NCBI GenBank assembly: GCA_011043375.1
Contig: DQYP01000174.1
Coordinates: 1 to 14,789, forward strand
Direction: 5' to 3'
Length of the DNA stretch: 14,789 nt
Origin: Thermotogaceae bacterium
GTDB lineage: Bacteria > Thermotogota > Thermotogae > B21-G9 > HyVt-16
Shown: positions 1 through 6,931 of the stretch, piece after piece
Numbering within the stretch: the stretch's first letter is position 1
How the letters are laid out: every line of letters starts with the position of its first letter
Translations under genes and position numbers: made by a program
Notes under the pieces: generated by a model
The model's input: only the letters and a program-made list of their open reading frames with translations
What the model was told of the DNA's origin: nothing
The model's database searches: none

Positions 1-1
1 G

Positions 2-118
2 TATATACGAAGTTATACAGACGGTATTGTTGTATCGGCAAGAAGATTGTTAGCCAACTTTTTGAGAAATTTCATTACAATTGATAGTGTTAATAGTAGT
101 GATGATGATATACGATAA
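2..118 (+). CDS. Possible C-terminal end of an upstream gene (partial)
   Basis: One forward frame is open from the window edge through 38 codons to a TAA at 116-118. It includes a stretch rich in Arg, Leu and Phe (RRLLANFLRNF) and an acidic end (SSDDDIR). The other two forward frames stop earlier, at TGA 82-84 and TAG 51-53. I do not recognise the family, and 38 codons can be open by chance, so this is weak. If real, it is the tail of a plus-strand gene that begins outside the window. Confidence 0.25.
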   Translation, partial: YIRSYTDGIVVSARRLLANFLRNFITIDSVNSSDDDIR

Positions 119-182
119 ATCAGAAATAGCAGATGAATATTATTGAAGTCTTTGAAAAGTATAAAGAGAGTAATAGTAATTA

Positions 183-263
183 GGAATAAGATCCCTCACG
201 TTCGTTCGGGATGACATTTTCCTTGTCATTCCGAAGGAGCGTTAGCGACGAGGAATCTTATCC
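183..263. repeat. Imperfect palindromic element, interspersed-repeat type
   Basis: Two arms fold on each other around a short T/C-rich loop near 217-223. The inner arms are TCGGGATGACA (206-216) and TGTCATTCCGA (224-234). The outer arms are GGAATAAGATCCCTC (183-197) and GAGGAATCTTATCC (250-263). The right arm has about nine extra bases compared with the left. The G+C content is higher than the flanks. From general knowledge, hairpins containing GTCATTCCGA and GAGGAATCT occur as scattered non-coding repeats in many bacterial genomes. Copy number here cannot be seen from one window. Confidence 0.7.
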
Positions 264-288
264 TAACAAGCAATAAGTTTTTTTATAT

Positions 289-329
289 CAATACTCTTAG
301 TTAATAGAATCAAGGTATTGTGGGGGTGT
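289..329 (+). repeat. Upstream copy (A) of an imperfect direct repeat
   Basis: Its first 23 bases match 20 of 23 bases at 367-389, with the shared core AGTTAAYAGAATC. Both copies then run through a short A/T-rich stretch into a G-run ending GGGGGTGT. In copy A the G-run is followed by CCCC, so GGGG-TGT-CCCC (323-333) could form a small hairpin, and a GTG here would meet a stop after three more codons. Copy A may be a duplicated leader or an operator. Confidence 0.6.
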
Positions 330-366
330 CCCCTATTTAAAGAATAACGAGGTTTTTGATAAATTT

Positions 367-409
367 CAACACTTTTAGTTAACAGAATCCTTATAATTTG
401 AGGGGGTGT
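367..409 (+). repeat. Downstream copy (B) of the direct repeat, ending in the ribosome site of the binding-protein gene
   Basis: This copy begins 78 bases after copy A. It contains the palindrome GTTAAC at 378-383, and its terminal G-run (AGGGGGTG, 401-408) works as the ribosome binding site for the GTG start at 415. It sits where a promoter or operator of the transporter operon is expected, so it is a candidate control site. The XRE-cupin regulator at the operon end is the obvious candidate ligand-responsive binder, but nothing in the sequence proves it. Confidence 0.55.
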
Positions 410-414
410 GTTGC

Positions 415-1950
415 GTGAAAAAGCTTGCTTTTATAATTTTGTTGATTTTATCTGCTTCATTGTTACTTGCCGAACCAAACTATGATGGAGAAATCACCGT
501 TGGGACTGACCAAAATCCCACAACAATGGACCCTGCGCTTTACCAAGACCTTGCATCTTCACAGGTTATGAGAAATGTATTCGAAACCTTGGTAACGTAC
601 GATGCAGCAGTAAAAGAGATAAAACCTCTTATTGCTGAATCTTGGAAAGTGTCCGATGATTTGAAGGTGTGGACCTTTAAAATCAAAAAAGGTGTTCACT
701 TTCAAAAAGGCAAATTTCAAAATGGTAGAGAAGTGACAGCAGAAGATGTCAAATACAGTTTTGAAAGGGAAATCAATATATCACCAATGGTGAGGCTGTA
801 CATGGTTGACAAGGTGGAAGTAATAGACAAATACACAGTGAAGATCACATTGAAGTATCCATTTGCTCCATTCCTTACTGTTCTCACAGATATAGGAGCA
901 GCAATTGTTCCAAAAGAGGAAACAGAAGGTTGGGGTGAAGAATTCACATTACATCCAATTGGAACCGGACCGTTCAAATTGGTAGAATGGGTAAAGGACG
1001 ATCACATGACATTCGTAAGAAATGAGGATTATTGGGGAAAAGAAAAGCCTTATCTCAAGAAAGTAACTTACAAATTCATTCCAAACAAATCTGTTTTGGC
1101 TGTGGCTTTGATGAGTGGAGAAGTGGATATAGCAAGTGATATATTGGATCAGGATATCCCAAAGGTCAAAAAAACTCCAAATGTTGATGCGGTAATGGTT
1201 CCGGGAGTAAACGTGTATGCTGTTTACATGAATTCTATGAAAGGACCAACAACGAATAAAAAGGTCAGAGAGGCGATTTTTAGAGCAGTTAACACTGATC
1301 AAATCATAAAGGTTCTATTTCCCAATGGTTCTGGTGTGAGGGCATATGGTCCTATTCCTCCAGGTTCATGGGCTTACAACTCTGACATAAAGAAACTCTA
1401 CCCAGCATACAATCCCGACAAAGCAAAACAATTACTCAAAGAGGCTGGATATGATAAACTCTCGCTTACGATATACACTCCAGAAGATCCAAACAGAAGA
1501 AAAGCAGCTATAATAATGCAATCCATGTTGAAAAAAATTGGTATAGATCTGAAGGTTCAATCTTTGGAATGGGGGAGTTTCGTGGCTATTACATCCAAAG
1601 GCGATGCTGATATGTACACAATTGGTTGGACATGGTATCCGGATCCCGAATATTTCATCTTTTATATGTTCCATTCTTCAAGGAAAGGAACATACGGAAA
1701 CGGTGGAGGTTACAAAAATCCCAAAGTTGATGAATTGATATCTAAAGGTGAATCAACCGCTAATAAGCAAGAAAGAATAGAATATTATCAGGAAGCCGAA
1801 AAGTTGATAATGCAGGATATGGTTTACATACCTTTGTATCATAAAATGGTCGTTATGGGTGTAAATAAGAAGGTGAAAGGATTCACAGTGTCTCCAGATA
1901 TGATGATAAGACTCTTTGCACCTGGTACGAACGTTTGGGTAGAAAAATAA
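415..1950 (+). CDS. ABC transporter substrate-binding protein, family 5 (peptide/oligopeptide type)
   Basis: This is the periplasmic binding protein that captures the substrate for the permease and ATPase genes downstream. I place the start at GTG 415: AGGGGGTG (401-408) is six bases upstream, and the protein then begins MKKLAFIILL, a typical signal peptide with likely cleavage after SLLLA, about residue 19. A GTG at 406 in the same frame lies inside the ribosome site and is less likely. The mature part opens with the family 5 signature: a TMDPAL stretch followed by LVTYDA and IAESWKVSDD, then WTFKIKKGVHF. The length of 511 residues is normal for DppA/OppA-like proteins. There is no lipobox cysteine, so it should be a free periplasmic protein. 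The family binds peptides, but some members bind sugars or other compounds, so the ligand is inferred from the neighbouring hydrolase. Confidence 0.93.
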   Translation: MKKLAFIILLILSASLLLAEPNYDGEITVGTDQNPTTMDPALYQDLASSQVMRNVFETLVTYDAAVKEIKPLIAESWKVSDDLKVWTFKIKKGVHFQKGKFQNGREVTAEDVKYSFEREINISPMVRLYMVDKVEVIDKYTVKITLKYPFAPFLTVLTDIGAAIVPKEETEGWGEEFTLHPIGTGPFKLVEWVKDDHMTFVRNEDYWGKEKPYLKKVTYKFIPNKSVLAVALMSGEVDIASDILDQDIPKVKKTPNVDAVMVPGVNVYAVYMNSMKGPTTNKKVREAIFRAVNTDQIIKVLFPNGSGVRAYGPIPPGSWAYNSDIKKLYPAYNPDKAKQLLKEAGYDKLSLTIYTPEDPNRRKAAIIMQSMLKKIGIDLKVQSLEWGSFVAITSKGDADMYTIGWTWYPDPEYFIFYMFHSSRKGTYGNGGGYKNPKVDELISKGESTANKQERIEYYQEAEKLIMQDMVYIPLYHKMVVMGVNKKVKGFTVSPDMMIRLFAPGTNVWVEK

Positions 1951-1971
1951 CCTTTGTTTTCAAGATAATGG

Positions 1972-2001
1972 AAAGGAAGGGATCTTCTCCCTTCCTTTTT
2001 T
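1972..2001 (+). terminator. Intrinsic terminator between binding-protein and permease genes
   Basis: A perfect 11-base-pair stem (AAAGGAAGGGA, 1972-1982, with TCCCTTCCTTT, 1988-1998) closes a five-base loop and is followed by more T residues to 2001. It lies 22 bases after the binding-protein stop and just before the ribosome site of the first permease. A leaky terminator here would give more binding protein than membrane components, a common arrangement in binding-protein transporters. Confidence 0.8.
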
Positions 2002-2016
2002 ATCAGGAGGTTAGGT

Positions 2017-2973
2017 ATGAGAAAATATCTAATTAAAAGATCATTACAGGTAATTCCGACACTCTTCTTCGTACTTTTTATAACTTTTATGCTGATGAAA
2101 CTGATTCCTGGGGATCCGGCTATGGTTATCCTCGGGCCAGAAGCTCGTGCAGAAGATGTACAAAGATTCAGACAACAACTCGGATTAGATAAACCCGTCG
2201 TGGTCCAGTTTTTTATATACTTGAAAAGAGTTCTAACAGGCGATTTTGGAAAATCGCTCATCTATAAACAGGATGTACTGTCACTGATAATGGAAAGGTT
2301 TCCAACAACTCTTACTTTGAGTACATTGGCACTTTTCATAGCCACAGTTATCGGTATACCAACAGGTATAATCAGTGCCATAAAACACAATTCGTTCTGG
2401 GATCTTTTGATAACTATCCTTGCATTGATAGGTATCTCTATACCAATTTTTTGGTTTGGGATGGTTTTGATCATAGTTTTCGCACTGTGGCTGGGGTGGT
2501 TACCCTCAGTTGGATTAGGAAGTTTGGAAAATGGAATATGGGATGTTATAAAGCATCTCATACTCCCCTCACTCGCACTTGGAATTCTTTCCATGGGAAC
2601 TATAACCCGTTTCACAAGATCAAGCATGTTGGAAGTGTTGAGACAAGATTACATAAGAACCGCTTATGCTAAAGGATTGAGAAAAAGGTTGATAATCTAT
2701 AGACATGCATTGAAAAATGCCCTTGTTCCAATAGTTACTGTGATAGGATTGCAGCTTGGCAATCTACTGGCGGGAGCCGTTTTAACTGAAACCGTTTTTG
2801 CTTTACCCGGATTGGGAAAATTGATGGTGGATGCGATCATGAGAAGGGATTTCATGTTGGTGCAAGGTGAAGTGCTGTTTGTGGCGATAGTATACATATT
2901 TGTTAATTTGGTTGTGGATATACTCTATGCTGTTATAAATCCCAAAATACGCTTGAGTTACGAAAGGGGATAA
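2017..2973 (+). CDS. ABC transporter permease, DppB/OppB family
   Basis: One of the two inner-membrane subunits forming the transport channel. It has 318 residues, normal for DppB. The N-terminus MRKYLIKRSLQVIPTLF and the LIPGDPA motif (about 29-35) are typical. Membrane segments are visible near residues 10-30, 100-120, 132-160, 178-195, 238-258 and 283-305. The cytoplasmic EAA loop, which docks on the ATPase, is near 205-235 (DYIRTAYAKG, then HALKNALVP). The ATG start has AGGAGG at 2005-2010, six bases away. The gene follows the hairpin at 1972-2001 and its stop codon abuts the next permease gene. Confidence 0.93.
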   Translation: MRKYLIKRSLQVIPTLFFVLFITFMLMKLIPGDPAMVILGPEARAEDVQRFRQQLGLDKPVVVQFFIYLKRVLTGDFGKSLIYKQDVLSLIMERFPTTLTLSTLALFIATVIGIPTGIISAIKHNSFWDLLITILALIGISIPIFWFGMVLIIVFALWLGWLPSVGLGSLENGIWDVIKHLILPSLALGILSMGTITRFTRSSMLEVLRQDYIRTAYAKGLRKRLIIYRHALKNALVPIVTVIGLQLGNLLAGAVLTETVFALPGLGKLMVDAIMRRDFMLVQGEVLFVAIVYIFVNLVVDILYAVINPKIRLSYERG

Positions 2974-2976
2974 TTG

Positions 2977-3810
2977 ATGAAGGCATTTCTAAAAAAACTG
3001 TTGAAAAATAAATCTGCGGTTACCGGTTTTTCGATAATATTGTTGAATGTCTTTTTGGCAATATTCGCTCCTTTAGTTGCAACATGCCAATTCGATGAGA
3101 TGGATTTCATGTATGTCATGGCAAAGCCGGGTGAAGGTGGTCATATTTTCGGAACGGATGACTATGGTAGAGATATTTTCTCAAGACTCGTGTATGGAGC
3201 GCGTGTTTCATTGATGGTTGGGATCATCTCCGTTGGAATAGGTGCCTTTATTGGAACGATCCTTGGAATAATAGCTGGATACTATGAAGGTTTCATCGGT
3301 GCTTTAATAATGAGGTTCAACGATGCACTACTTTCGTTTCCATATGTTCTTCTGGCTATAGCGATGATGGCCGTACTGGGGCCCGGAATTTTCAATGCGA
3401 TGATAGCGATCGGTATAGTCATGGTCCCAAGCTTCGCAAGGGTAATAAGAAGCGCTGTCTTGAATGTTAAAGAAGAAACCTTCATAACAGCTGCCAAGGT
3501 CTTAGGAGCCTCCGATTTTAGGATCATTTTCAGTCACATATTGCCAAACATATTTCCTTCATTGATAATATATTCCTCCCTCAACTTTTCAGGAGCTGTG
3601 ATAAGTGAAGCCACCTTGAGTTTCTTGGGTTTAGGAATTCAACCACCAACACCATCTTGGGGAAGCATGCTCAGCGAAGCAAAAGATTTTCTTCAAGTTG
3701 CACCTCATATGGCCATTTTTCCCGGATTGGCAATATTGGTGACATGCATTGGTTTCAATCTACTTGGAGATGGATTGAGAGATATATTGGATCCAAGACT
3801 CAGAAAATAA
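2977..3810 (+). CDS. ABC transporter permease, DppC/OppC family
   Basis: The partner permease of the preceding gene, with 277 residues. I choose ATG 2977 rather than TTG 2974 because the ribosome site AAAGGGG (2963-2969) is then seven bases away. Visible hallmarks are an N-terminal membrane segment (about 16-36), the family motif FGTDDYGRDIFSR (58-70), and an EAA loop near 165-195 (ITAAKVLGAS, then HILPNIFPS). The C-terminus NLLGDGLRDILDPRLR is the usual ending of DppC-type proteins. Only three bases separate it from the upstream gene, so the two are translated together. Confidence 0.93.
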   Translation: MKAFLKKLLKNKSAVTGFSIILLNVFLAIFAPLVATCQFDEMDFMYVMAKPGEGGHIFGTDDYGRDIFSRLVYGARVSLMVGIISVGIGAFIGTILGIIAGYYEGFIGALIMRFNDALLSFPYVLLAIAMMAVLGPGIFNAMIAIGIVMVPSFARVIRSAVLNVKEETFITAAKVLGASDFRIIFSHILPNIFPSLIIYSSLNFSGAVISEATLSFLGLGIQPPTPSWGSMLSEAKDFLQVAPHMAIFPGLAILVTCIGFNLLGDGLRDILDPRLRK

Positions 3811-3838
3811 AAACTTGAAGTATAAGGGGTGAAACAAA

Positions 3839-5011
3839 ATGAGCAAGGATAAAATAATTGAAATCGTGGATGAAATTAAAGTTGAACTGATAAATATCGC
3901 TAAAAAAATCTTTGAGTATTCTGAAACAGCCTTTCAAGAAAGAAAATCTTCGAAGTTGTTATCCGATTTTCTCGAAAAAGAAGGGTTCAAAGTTGAAAGA
4001 AGAATAGCCAACTTGGAAACGGCCTTTTTGGCCGAATTTGGAGATGGAAAACCTAAGATTGCCCTTCTTGCCGAATATGATGCTCTGCCGGAAATTGGAC
4101 ACGCATGTGGTCACAACATGATAGGAGTTATGAGTGTGGGTGCCGCTGTTGCGTTAAGAAGATTAGGGGATATCAAGGGAACGATCATGGTTGTTGGTTC
4201 TCCTGCGGAAGAAAAAGGTGCAGGCAAGAAAATTTTAGTTGAAGCTGGAGTATTCAAGGATGTTGATGTTGCAATGATGATACACCCTGCAAGCATGAAC
4301 ACCGGTTATGATATCGCTTATGCCCTCAGAGCCTTTAAAATAGAGTACTTCGGTAAAGCTTCACATGCAGCTTCGAGCCCAGATAAAGGTATAAATGCTT
4401 TGGATTCCATGATTTCACTTTTTTCAATGATCGGACTGATGAGACAACAGCTTCCGGAAAAAGTGAGAATCCATGGAATAATAACCAATGGTGGACAAGC
4501 TTCAAATATAATACCTGAATATACTTCCGCGGAGATAACTGTGAGGGCATTGGATGAGAAAACCCTAAACGAAACGGTTGAAAAATTCAAAAACATTGTT
4601 GAGAGTGCAGCAAAAGCTTATGGATGTGAATACAAAATAACCGAGTTGGATTCCATGGAAGCGGTGTTAGTGAATGAGCCACTGGCGAAGACCTTGGAAA
4701 AAAATTATAAATCTTTAGGTATGAAAATCACCAAGCGAACCTATGAACAAGGTGTGGGATCAACCGATATGGGTATAGTAACCCAAACGGTCCCTGGAAT
4801 ACATGCTTATGTTGATATAACAGGTGGAATAGATATACCAGTTCATACCAGGGATTTTGCACAAGCCGCGAATTCTGAGGATGGTTATAAAGCAATGATA
4901 AATGCCACAAAAGCACTCGCTTCAACCTGCGGGGATGTAATGAACTCGGAGGAACTTTTGCAAGAGATTGTCAGTTATTTTGAAAGGAGGAAAGGTATTG
5001 CCTCTTCTTGA
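3839..5011 (+). CDS. M20-family metal-dependent amidohydrolase (M20D/ACY1L2-like)
   Basis: A cytoplasmic two-metal hydrolase that should cleave an amide bond in the imported substrate, such as a dipeptide, N-acyl amino acid or aminobenzoyl-glutamate-like compound. The 390 residues fit the family. Visible active-site elements are EYDALP (79-84), GHACGHN (87-93) with His88 and Cys90, the PAEE pair (122-125, Glu124/Glu125), IHP (148-150) with His149, and His336 near the C-terminus. GKASHAA (172-178) marks the inserted dimerisation domain. The GHACGH form is typical of the M20D subgroup. ATG 3839 follows AAGGGGTGA (3824-3832). The gene sits between permease and ATPase genes and overlaps the next gene by 14 bases, so uptake and hydrolysis are tightly coupled. 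The exact substrate cannot be read from sequence. Confidence 0.9.
   Translation: MSKDKIIEIVDEIKVELINIAKKIFEYSETAFQERKSSKLLSDFLEKEGFKVERRIANLETAFLAEFGDGKPKIALLAEYDALPEIGHACGHNMIGVMSVGAAVALRRLGDIKGTIMVVGSPAEEKGAGKKILVEAGVFKDVDVAMMIHPASMNTGYDIAYALRAFKIEYFGKASHAASSPDKGINALDSMISLFSMIGLMRQQLPEKVRIHGIITNGGQASNIIPEYTSAEITVRALDEKTLNETVEKFKNIVESAAKAYGCEYKITELDSMEAVLVNEPLAKTLEKNYKSLGMKITKRTYEQGVGSTDMGIVTQTVPGIHAYVDITGGIDIPVHTRDFAQAANSEDGYKAMINATKALASTCGDVMNSEELLQEIVSYFERRKGIASS
4983..4990 (+). promoter_or_regulatory. Ribosome binding site that decides a TTG start
   Basis: AAAGGAGG lies within the last codons of the M20 gene, seven bases before TTG 4998. It makes 4998 a much better start for the first ATPase than the in-frame TTG at 4968, which has no ribosome site at a useful distance. 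The resulting protein begins MPLLEVKNLTV, the normal beginning of this ATPase family. Confidence 0.75.
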
Positions 5012-5972
5012 AGTTAAGAACTTAACAGTAGAATTTCATATCCCTGAGGGAGTATTGAAAGCTTTAGATGGAATTAGCTTTATGTTGAATGAAGGAGAAG
5101 TTTTGGGAATCGTTGGAGAAAGCGGTTCAGGGAAGAGTACCACAGCACTTTCGATAATGAACCTTTTACCCGCTCCTTCTGGGAGAATAAAAGAAGGGGA
5201 GATCTTTTTCAAAGGAGAACCATTGCTTGAAAAGATCGACGAATTACGTGGCAAAGACATCAGCATGGTTTTCCAGAATCCACTGAATTCACTGAACCCT
5301 TCACTGAAAATAGGGCAACAACTGATGGAAGTTCTTCAAGAACACATGGATATGAGCGAGGAAAAAGCCTGGAACGAAAGTATTGAAGCACTAAGAATGA
5401 TGGGGATACCCGATCCTGAGACCATGATGAATAGATATCCATTTGAATTTAGCGGAGGAATGAGACAAAGGGCAATGATAGCCATGGCAATGCTTTGCAG
5501 ACCCAAATTGCTGATTGCCGATGAACCAACAACAGCACTCGATGTTACTATTCAAGCACAGATACTACGAATCTTCAAAAGGCTGAAAAAAGCAACGCAA
5601 ACTTCTATAATCTTCATATCTCACGATTTGAGTGTTATAGCTCAGATAGCTGATAGAGTATTAATAATGTACGCTGGGAAAATCCTTGAGATCAGCAGTG
5701 TAAGGGATCTGTTTAAAAGGCCTCTCCATCCATACACTCAAGGGCTGTTGAAATCTATACCATCCTTCTCAAAAGAAAAAGGCAAGAAATTGTACTCTAT
5801 ACCTGGAAATGTTCCCAATTTACTCAATCCACCATCCGGATGTGTGTTCCATCCACGATGTCCTTATACAAAAGAAATATGCAATCTTGAGACACCTCCA
5901 AATTTCAAAGTGGGAAACTCAACCGTGAGTTGTTGGCTTTTCAAAGGAGCTGATGTAGTTGAAACTACTTGA
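4998..5972 (+). CDS. Oligopeptide-type ABC transporter ATPase, DppD/OppD family
   Basis: The first of two cytoplasmic ATPases that drive uptake. With the TTG start at 4998 it has 324 residues. All catalytic motifs are intact: Walker A GESGSGKST (40-48), Q-loop VFQNP (91-95), signature FSGGMRQR (151-158), Walker B LLIADEP (171-177) and switch His209. The C-terminal extension specific to peptide transporters follows (HPYTQGLL near 244-251). It carries four cysteines at about 282, 288, 295 and 312, an arrangement known in this family to bind a 4Fe-4S cluster. It overlaps the M20 gene by 14 bases and the second ATPase gene by 14 bases. Confidence 0.93.
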   Translation: MPLLEVKNLTVEFHIPEGVLKALDGISFMLNEGEVLGIVGESGSGKSTTALSIMNLLPAPSGRIKEGEIFFKGEPLLEKIDELRGKDISMVFQNPLNSLNPSLKIGQQLMEVLQEHMDMSEEKAWNESIEALRMMGIPDPETMMNRYPFEFSGGMRQRAMIAMAMLCRPKLLIADEPTTALDVTIQAQILRIFKRLKKATQTSIIFISHDLSVIAQIADRVLIMYAGKILEISSVRDLFKRPLHPYTQGLLKSIPSFSKEKGKKLYSIPGNVPNLLNPPSGCVFHPRCPYTKEICNLETPPNFKVGNSTVSCWLFKGADVVETT

Positions 5973-6927
5973 AGTGAAAAATTTGAAAGTTTTCTTCCCC
6001 ATTAAAGACAAACTTTTTGGTAAACCTACTAAATTTGTAAAAGCCGTCAACAATGTGAGCTTTGAGGTTGAGAAGGGTGAGATATTCAGTATCGTTGGAG
6101 AAAGTGGTAGCGGAAAATCCACGATTGCTTTGGCTCTCATGGGTATCCACGAGAGAAACGGAGGTAGTATTATTTTCAACGGTGCTGAAGTAAACCAAGA
6201 GGATTTCAAAACATTGAGAAGGAAAATTCAAATCGTTTTTCAAGATCCTGATTCTTCTCTCGATCCTCGAAAAAGAATAAAAGAAATAATAGCGGAGGGT
6301 TTGAGAGTCCATAGAGTTGGTGATAAAGCTTTTATAGATGAGAAAGTAAGAGATATTGTCGAGAAGGTGGGGTTAACTGTGGATACTCTACGAAAGTATC
6401 CACACGAACTCAGTGGTGGGCAAAAGCAGCGCGTGGGAATAGCAAGGGCATTGGTGTTGGAGCCTGAACTCATAATACTCGATGAACCCACGGCATCCTT
6501 GGATGTTTCCATTCAAGCACAGATACTCAATCTTTTGGTGGATCTACAGGAAGCCTTAGGATTAACTTACATACTCATCACCCATGATTTGAAGTTAGTG
6601 GAACATATATCCGACAGAACTTTGGTCATGTATCTTGGAAAGGTTATGGAAATGGGTGAAACCAAGCAAATAATGAATAAACCTCTTCATCCGTACACCA
6701 AAGCCCTCATAGATTCTGTTCCTGTTCCAAATCCAGAGAAAAGAAACGAAAATGAAGAGATACTCACCGGTGAGATTCCAAGTCCTCTGAATCCTCCTGA
6801 GGGATGCCCTTTCAAGACAAGATGTAAATACAGAATGGAATTGTGCTCCAAGGAACCAAAATCAATAAAATTGGAAAATAGAGTTGTTTTCTGTCATTTG
6901 TATGAAAGCAAAAATCTGGAGGTGTAA
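5959..6927 (+). CDS. Oligopeptide-type ABC transporter ATPase, DppF/OppF family
   Basis: The second ATPase, forming a heterodimer with the preceding product. The start is TTG 5959 with AAAGGAG (5943-5949) nine bases upstream, and no in-frame ATG or GTG fits. It has 322 residues. Visible motifs are Walker A GESGSGKST (47-55), VFQDP (93-97), signature LSGGQKQR (151-158), Walker B LIILDEP (171-177) and His209. An inserted KDKLFGKPTK stretch near 16-25 is typical of the F-type subunit. The C-terminal domain has cysteines at about 283, 289, 296 and 312, again suitable for an iron-sulfur cluster. Confidence 0.93.
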   Translation: MKLLEVKNLKVFFPIKDKLFGKPTKFVKAVNNVSFEVEKGEIFSIVGESGSGKSTIALALMGIHERNGGSIIFNGAEVNQEDFKTLRRKIQIVFQDPDSSLDPRKRIKEIIAEGLRVHRVGDKAFIDEKVRDIVEKVGLTVDTLRKYPHELSGGQKQRVGIARALVLEPELIILDEPTASLDVSIQAQILNLLVDLQEALGLTYILITHDLKLVEHISDRTLVMYLGKVMEMGETKQIMNKPLHPYTKALIDSVPVPNPEKRNENEEILTGEIPSPLNPPEGCPFKTRCKYRMELCSKEPKSIKLENRVVFCHLYESKNLEV

Positions 6928-6931
6928 ATAG

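Larger units (their letters stand above)
119..414. other. Non-coding region upstream of the peptide transporter operon
   Basis: No convincing gene lies here. The stretch holds a palindromic repeat element at about 183-263 and two imperfect copies of a short sequence at 289-329 and 367-409. Any promoter of the transporter operon must lie in this region, but no clean -35/-10 pair is visible. TTGATA at 356-361 has no good partner at normal spacing. TAGAAT at 305-310 and CAGAAT at 383-388, inside the two repeat copies, are possible -10 boxes with poor -35 boxes. Confidence 0.6.

Noticed and set aside
133..183. Small open frame MNIIEVFEKYKESNSN running into the palindromic element
   Set aside because: Only 16 codons, no ribosome site before the ATG, and no recognisable homology. 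It might be a relic cut by the repeat, but nothing supports that.
392..397. Perfect TATAAT that could be a -10 box for the binding-protein gene
   Set aside because: A start of transcription about seven bases later would fall within the ribosome site, giving almost no leader, and no -35 box lies at normal spacing. Likely chance in A+T-rich DNA.
949..1302. Minus-strand open frame of 117 codons within the binding-protein gene
   Set aside because: It lies antisense to a clear family 5 binding protein, has low-complexity His/Ser/Ile-rich text with no domain, and no ribosome site. Same conclusion for the other antisense frames over the ABC and mannosidase genes.
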